Of a stretch of 64,000 bases of DNA, positions 59,950 through 64,000 are shown in pieces; positions within the stretch are counted from its first letter, which is position 1; every line of letters begins with the position of its first letter. Both the position numbers and the translations under genes were made by a program. The stretch spans positions 237,063-301,062 of the forward strand of contig JAQGIC010000062.1 in assembly GCA_028288725.1 (NCBI GenBank), in the 5' to 3' direction. Source of the stretch: Rhodospirillales bacterium. GTDB lineage: Bacteria > Pseudomonadota > Alphaproteobacteria > ATCC43930 > CGMCC-115725. A model generated the notes under the pieces. It searched no databases. It was not told the DNA's origin and saw only the letters and a list, made by a program, of their open reading frames with translations.

Positions 59950-61329
59950 ATGAGCCATCAGTTCGACCCGACGATCCTGCGCGAATACGACATCCGGGGC
60001 ATCGTGGGCGAGACCCTCAAGGCCGAGGACGCGCGCGCCATCGGCCGCAGCTACGGCTCGATCCTGGCCCGGAGCGGCGGCAAATGCGCTGCCATCGGCT
60101 ATGACGGCCGCCTGTCCTCGCCCATGATCGAGGACGCCGTGGTCCAGGGCCTGAACGAGGCCGGGATCGACGTGGTGCGCATCGGGCTGGGTCCGACGCC
60201 GATGCTCTATTACGCCGTGAACACGGTGCCGGGCGTCGATGGCGGCATCATGATCACCGGCTCGCACAATCCGCCGAATTACAACGGCTTCAAGATGATG
60301 ATCGGCAAGAAGTCCTTTTTCGGCAAGGACATCCAGCATCTTGGGGCGGTGGCGTCGAAGGGGGACTGGGCGACCGGCCAGGGCACCTGGCGCAAGCTGT
60401 CGGTGTTCGACGAATATGTCGCCCGTGTCGCCAAGGACTATGACGGCACGAAGGCGCTCAAGGTCGTGTGGGACGCCGGCAACGGCGCCACCGGCGACGC
60501 GCTGGTCCAGCTCGTGAAGGCGCTGCCCGGCACGCATATCCTGCTGAACGAAGTGATCGACGGCAATTTCCCGGCGCATCATCCCGACCCGACCGAGCCG
60601 CATAACCTGATCCAGTTGCAGGACAAGGTCGCCGAGACCAAGGCCGATTTCGGCATCGCGTTCGACGGCGACGGCGACCGTATCGGCGTGGTCGACGGCA
60701 AGGGCCGCATCCTGTGGGGCGATCAGCTGATGATCATCCTGGCCGAGGACGTGCTGAAGACCCATCCGGGCGCCACCATCATCGCCGACGTCAAGGCGAG
60801 CCAGGTGCTGTACGACGAGATCGCCCGCATGGGCGGCGCGCCGCTGATGTGGCGCACCGGCCATTCGCTGATCAAGACCAAGATGGCCGAGACCGGCGCC
60901 CCGCTCGCCGGCGAGATGAGCGGCCATATCTTCTTCGCCGACCGCTATTACGGCTATGACGACGCGCTCTATGCCGCCGTCCGCCTGCTGGGCATCGTCG
61001 CCCGCTCGGCCGAGACGATCACCCAGGTGCGCGACCGCCTGCCGATCGTGCTCAACACGCCGGAACTGCGCTTCCCCTGCTCCGAGACGCGCAAGTTCCA
61101 GGTGATCGAAGAGGTCAAGGCCCGGCTCGAAGCGGCCGGCGCCGAGGTCTCGGCGATCGACGGCGTGCGCGTCAACACCGCCGACGGCTGGTGGCTGCTG
61201 CGCGCGTCCAACACCCAGGACGTGCTGGTCGCCCGCTGCGAGGCCAAGGACGAGGCCGGCCTCGATCGCCTGAAGGCGATCCTGGCCCAGCAACTGACGG
61301 CGAGCGGCATCGCGCCGCCGACGTTCTGA
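59950..61329 (+). CDS. Phosphomannomutase/phosphoglucomutase
   Basis: 459-residue alpha-D-phosphohexomutase, interconverting 1- and 6-phosphates of mannose or glucose. The phospho-serine is Ser105 in [15 protein letters not shown]; the metal loop [10 protein letters not shown] is near 240; sugar-specificity loop GEMSGH; phosphate loop near the end RASNTQ. The order galU-mutase suggests glucose-6-phosphate to UDP-glucose. A GTG at 59947 is an alternative start. Confidence 0.95.
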   Translation: MSHQFDPTILREYDIRGIVGETLKAEDARAIGRSYGSILARSGGKCAAIGYDGRLSSPMIEDAVVQGLNEAGIDVVRIGLGPTPMLYYAVNTVPGVDGGIMITGSHNPPNYNGFKMMIGKKSFFGKDIQHLGAVASKGDWATGQGTWRKLSVFDEYVARVAKDYDGTKALKVVWDAGNGATGDALVQLVKALPGTHILLNEVIDGNFPAHHPDPTEPHNLIQLQDKVAETKADFGIAFDGDGDRIGVVDGKGRILWGDQLMIILAEDVLKTHPGATIIADVKASQVLYDEIARMGGAPLMWRTGHSLIKTKMAETGAPLAGEMSGHIFFADRYYGYDDALYAAVRLLGIVARSAETITQVRDRLPIVLNTPELRFPCSETRKFQVIEEVKARLEAAGAEVSAIDGVRVNTADGWWLLRASNTQDVLVARCEAKDEAGLDRLKAILAQQLTASGIAPPTF

Positions 61330-61356
61330 TTTGTAAGTGGCGAACAGCCGTTCCGA

Positions 61357-61386
61357 CCCTCATTCCCGCCTGCGTGGGAATGAGGG
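61357..61386. repeat. Hairpin repeat after the phosphohexomutase gene
   Basis: CCCTCATTCCC-GCCTGCGT-GGGAATGAGGG: 11-bp arms, 8-base loop, 27 bases past the stop. Shares the ATTCCCGCC core with the element at 58731. May terminate transcription though no T tract follows. Confidence 0.7.
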
Positions 61387-61441
61387 ATAATGCAGCTGCG
61401 AACGAGCGTGTTTTAAATTCCGATCCCGGGGGCGAAGCATC

Positions 61442-61750
61442 ATGAAACTGTGTTTTCTGGTGATGCTGCCGCTTCTCGCCGCGGCCGTGCCCGCCTGGGC
61501 CGCCTCCTGCAAGGAGACGGCGGGCGAAGGCTGGGCCAAGGCCTATGTCGAGCAATGCACCGAAGTGTCGCCCGCGACCCATCCGCCCTGCAACATGCAG
61601 AACCCGTGCGAACTGATCATCAGCGAGATCACCCGCGGCTGCAGCCTGCTGATCAAGGGCGGCGACGATGTGCCGCCGTTCTGCAAGCCGGAACTCCCGG
61701 CGGACCAGAAGGATGATGAGGCGGGGGACGGGAAGTCGGACGGCGGGTGA
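61442..61750 (+). CDS. Secreted six-cysteine hypothetical protein
   Basis: 102-residue protein with a signal peptide (MKLCFLVMLPLLAAAVPAWA, likely cut after AWA). The mature part has six Cys (SCKE, QCTE, PPCN, NPCE, GCSL, FCKP), suggesting three disulfides in the periplasm, and ends in an acidic Asp/Lys/Gly tail. No family recognised. Stands alone between the mutase and the trp leader. GGGGGCGAAGC upstream is a weak ribosome site. Confidence 0.72.
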   Translation: MKLCFLVMLPLLAAAVPAWAASCKETAGEGWAKAYVEQCTEVSPATHPPCNMQNPCELIISEITRGCSLLIKGGDDVPPFCKPELPADQKDDEAGDGKSDGG

Positions 61751-61814
61751 TCCGTGCCTTGCGATATCGCCCGCTTGACTCCTCCCCCCGACCCGACGCA
61801 GCATCACCCTCGCA

Positions 61815-61907
61815 ATGACCCATTCTTTCGCCCGTCAGACCGTCGTGACCGCCCAGGCCTCCGCCTGGTGGTGGCGTTCGTCCGTGGGCGATCCTGACGG
61901 CTGCTGA
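61815..61907 (+). CDS. trpL: trp operon leader peptide TrpL
   Basis: 30-codon peptide (starting MTHSFARQ) with three consecutive Trp codons, 61866-61874, just before a terminator and trpE. Slow translation of these codons when charged tRNA-Trp is low should favour the antiterminator. CCGTCAG at 61832-61838 can pair with CTGACGG at 61894-61900 (a 1:2 pause stem). GTGGGC at 61884-61889 can pair with GCCCAC at 61941-61946, giving the 2:3 antiterminator. Too short for usual gene finders. Confidence 0.9.
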   Translation: MTHSFARQTVVTAQASAWWWRSSVGDPDGC

Positions 61908-61938
61908 CCGCTTACGCGTTCGCGTCGTCCCGTGATTG

Positions 61939-61971
61939 AAGCCCACCAAGGTCCTCCTTGGTGGGCTTTTT
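61939..61971 (+). terminator. trp attenuator
   Basis: AAGCCCACCAAGG-TCCT-CCTTGGTGGGCTT is a perfect 13-bp stem with a 4-base loop followed by TTTG, 31 bases after the leader peptide stop and 32 before trpE. Its 5' arm contains the GCCCAC that can instead pair with the leader. Confidence 0.93.
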
Positions 61972-62003
61972 GTTTGTCCAAACCTCCCCCGGAAGTCGCT
62001 CCC

Positions 62004-63449
62004 ATGTCCCAGATCCCGGTCCAGCTCGACCAAACCGCTATCCCGTTCCTGCCGCCGCTTGCCGCCTCGCTGGCGCTGCGGCGGCTCTATGGCGCCGAGG
62101 GCGTGTTCCTGATGGAGGCGCTGGCCGGTACCCGGCGCGAGGCCATCGTCGCGTTCGGCCCGGTGCTGACCATCGAAATCCGCGACCGGGCGGTCCGGTT
62201 CGGCGGCGCGCCGGCTCTGGTCGCGGCGATCGAGGCCAGGGTGGCGCCCTTGCTGCCGCTCGCGTCCGACGGGCTCTGGACGCTGCTACGGGCGATCCGC
62301 GACGGGTTCACGGTCGCGGGCCATCCGGACCCCGGCGGCGTCTATGGTTTCGGCTTCGTGGGCTATCTGGGCTACGATACGGTGCGCTTCGTCGAGACCT
62401 TGCCGGATCTCATCCCGCACGAGGGCGACGATCCCGACATCGCCTTGGCGATCTGCCGGGGTGCGCTCAGTTTCGACCTGGCCGCCGGGACCGCGACGCT
62501 GATCACGGCTGAAAGCCCGTTATGGGACCCGATCGATCGGGTCCGCTTGGCGGAGCGGCTGGCCGGCGCGCGCGCCGAGGGCGACGATCCGGCGATCCCG
62601 GAGGTGCCGGCGCCGATCTCGGTCACGGCTTCGATCGATCAGCAGCGCTATGAGGCGGGCGTCGCCGTGGCGCTCGACCATATCGGGGCCGGCGACATCT
62701 ATCAGGTCCAGCTGGGCCACGCGCTCACCATCGAGACCGAGGCGAGCCCGCTCGCGGTCTATCGGCGGCTCTGCGCGCGCAATCCGGCGCCCTACATGGT
62801 GCTGGCGCGCATCGCGGGGACGGAGCTGGTCGGCGCCAGCCCGGAGGTGTTCCTGCGCATCGCGCACGGCCGGGCCACCATGCGGCCGCTCGCCGGCACG
62901 ATCCGGCGCGGCGCCACGCCCGAGGCGGATGCGGCCGCGGCCGAGAAGCTCCGGACCGACCCGAAGGAGATCGCCGAGCATGTCATGCTGGTCGATCTCT
63001 GCCGCAACGACTTGGGTCGCATCGCCGAACCGTCGAGCCTGGCGGTGCCCCAGCTGTTGGCGACCGAGGGCTATAGCCATGTGTTCCATCTGGTCTCGAC
63101 CGTGACCGCGGATCTGGCGGCCGGGGTCGACGAATATGATGCCATCGCGGCGAGCTTCCCGGCCGGCACCATGAGCGGCGCGCCCAAGGTCAGGGCGATG
63201 GCGATCATCGAAGCGATCGAGACCAGCCGGCGCGGGCTCTATGCCGGCGCATTCGGGCTGATCGATTTCTCAGGCTTCGTCGATACCGGCCTCGCCATCC
63301 GCTCGGCGTTGCATGACGGCCGCCGCTTCACCATCCGCGCCTCGGCCGGGATCGTGGCGGATTCGAACCCTTCGGCCGAATGGCGCGAGACGCTCGCCAA
63401 GCTGGGCGCCGGCTATTGGGCCATCACCGGAAAGGAGCTCGTGCCATGA
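62004..63449 (+). CDS. trpE: Anthranilate synthase component I TrpE
   Basis: Chorismate-binding subunit making anthranilate. 481 residues. N-terminal half is the Anth_synt_I_N-type regulatory domain; the C-terminal half has VGASPEVFLRI, MRPLAGTIRRGATPEADAAAAEKL, HVMLVDLCRNDLGRIA, FPAGTMSGAPKVRAM and GGxGIVADSNP-type RASAGIVADSNPSAEW. Ala in PLAGT (Lys in PabB) supports TrpE, as does the leader. It is separate from the glutaminase partner, although in some alphaproteobacteria they are fused. The ATG at 62004 is after the attenuator. Confidence 0.93.
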   Translation: MSQIPVQLDQTAIPFLPPLAASLALRRLYGAEGVFLMEALAGTRREAIVAFGPVLTIEIRDRAVRFGGAPALVAAIEARVAPLLPLASDGLWTLLRAIRDGFTVAGHPDPGGVYGFGFVGYLGYDTVRFVETLPDLIPHEGDDPDIALAICRGALSFDLAAGTATLITAESPLWDPIDRVRLAERLAGARAEGDDPAIPEVPAPISVTASIDQQRYEAGVAVALDHIGAGDIYQVQLGHALTIETEASPLAVYRRLCARNPAPYMVLARIAGTELVGASPEVFLRIAHGRATMRPLAGTIRRGATPEADAAAAEKLRTDPKEIAEHVMLVDLCRNDLGRIAEPSSLAVPQLLATEGYSHVFHLVSTVTADLAAGVDEYDAIAASFPAGTMSGAPKVRAMAIIEAIETSRRGLYAGAFGLIDFSGFVDTGLAIRSALHDGRRFTIRASAGIVADSNPSAEWRETLAKLGAGYWAITGKELVP

Positions 63450-64000
63450 AGGCGCTGTTGATCGATGCCTATGACAGCTTCGTCTATATCATCCGACAGT
63501 ACCTGCTGGAGGCGGGGCTGGAGGTGCCGGTCGTCCGCAACGACCGCATCACCGGCGACCAGATCGAGGCGATGGCGCCCGACCTGATCGTGCTCGGGCC
63601 GGGGCCCGGCCATCCGGCCGATGCCGGCTATGTCGGCATCCTCGACCGCTTCGCCGGGCGCACGCCGATCCTGGGCGTATGTCTCGGTCATCAGGCGATC
63701 GGCCTGGCGTTCGGCGCCAAGGTCGAACGCGCGCGCCGACTGATGCATGGCAAGACCAGCCCGATCGCGCATGACGGCCAGGGCTGCTTCGACGGCCAGC
63801 CGCATCCGTTCGCCGCCACGCGCTATCATTCCCTGGTGGTGGCCGAGGAGGGGTTGCCGGATTGCCTGGCCATCTCGGCCCGGGCCGAGGATGACGGCCA
63901 TATCATGGGCCTGCGCCACCGCTTTCTGCCCATCGAGGCGGTGCAGTTCCACCCGGAAAGCATCCGGACCGAGGCCGGCGCCCGGCTGTTCGGGAATTTC
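63446..64000 (+). CDS. trpG: Anthranilate synthase component II TrpG (3' end outside window)
   Basis: Class I glutamine amidotransferase that supplies ammonia to TrpE. Overlaps trpE by ATGA. LGVCLGHQAIGLAFGAKV carries the catalytic Cys, and AVQFHPESI carries the His-x-Glu pair; 185 residues are present before the window ends. The N-terminus (DAYDSFVYIIRQYL) is unusual compared with the common NYDSFTYNL. Confidence 0.93.
   Translation, partial: MKALLIDAYDSFVYIIRQYLLEAGLEVPVVRNDRITGDQIEAMAPDLIVLGPGPGHPADAGYVGILDRFAGRTPILGVCLGHQAIGLAFGAKVERARRLMHGKTSPIAHDGQGCFDGQPHPFAATRYHSLVVAEEGLPDCLAISARAEDDGHIMGLRHRFLPIEAVQFHPESIRTEAGARLFGNF

Noticed and set aside
62004..63449. Reading this gene as pabB (aminodeoxychorismate synthase)
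   Set aside because: The PLAGT motif has Ala where PabB has Lys, and a Trp leader with attenuator precedes it.

Overview
The window is GC-rich, densely packed DNA from an alphaproteobacterium, most likely Rhodospirillales-like. This rests on several things: the mraZ-to-ftsZ cell-wall cluster followed by lpxC, bamD, recN and ligA; a circularly permuted two-piece tmRNA gene; an SspB ending in a ClpX-binding-like tail; three DUF1127 genes; and a trp leader peptide with three Trp codons before trpE. There are no insertion sequences, prophage genes, CRISPR arrays or tRNA genes that I could see. It reads as ordinary chromosome with a few regulatory and relic features of interest.

Layout. 1-9.2 kb: the 3' end of uvrD/pcrA, prmA, two DUF1127 genes, an aminopeptidase P, a rhodanese divergent from an FtrA-like AraC regulator, a third DUF1127 gene, and a minus-strand unit of serine hydrolase, ModE-like HTH protein and msrB. 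9.2-16.4 kb: ligA, recN, bamD and lpxC on the minus strand, with a plus-strand CPBP protease/GlcG-like pair between recN and ligA. 16.7-35.0 kb: the complete division and cell-wall cluster on the minus strand, transcribed mraZ, rsmH, ftsL, ftsI, murE, murF, mraY, murD, ftsW, murG, murC, murB, ddl, ftsQ, ftsA, ftsZ, nearly all with overlapping start and stop codons. 35.3-35.8 kb: rnpB, flanked by two inverted arrays of MraZ-type TGGGA boxes. 35.9-40.0 kb: amidase, glutaminase, ABC-F ATPase and a TerB/J-domain protein.

40.3-45.3 kb: a two-subunit molybdenum hydroxylase of the isoquinoline oxidoreductase type, an FAD-linked D-lactate dehydrogenase-like enzyme and an SDR. 45.4-50.3 kb: an MBL-fold hydrolase, a DUF4169 protein, a large AsmA-family protein and a ribbon-helix-helix protein. 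50.3-54.1 kb: fumC, an ECF sigma/anti-sigma/periplasmic-sensor module, and sspB. 54.2-54.7 kb: ssrA, with a decayed DsbA-family gene over its promoter. 54.7-61.8 kb: Gfo/Idh oxidoreductase coupled to a PP2C-like phosphatase, a molybdopterin oxidoreductase, galU, a phosphohexomutase and a secreted six-cysteine protein. 61.8-64.0 kb: trp leader peptide, attenuator, trpE and the start of trpG, cut by the window edge.

Functionally, the centre makes the lipid-linked peptidoglycan precursor and the divisome. lpxC and bamD add lipid A and outer-membrane protein assembly, and galU and the phosphohexomutase supply sugar nucleotides for surface polysaccharide. ssrA and sspB belong to the same ribosome-rescue and ClpXP proteolysis system and sit next to each other. 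Start codons, promoters and RNA ends below were read by eye and are inferences unless stated.
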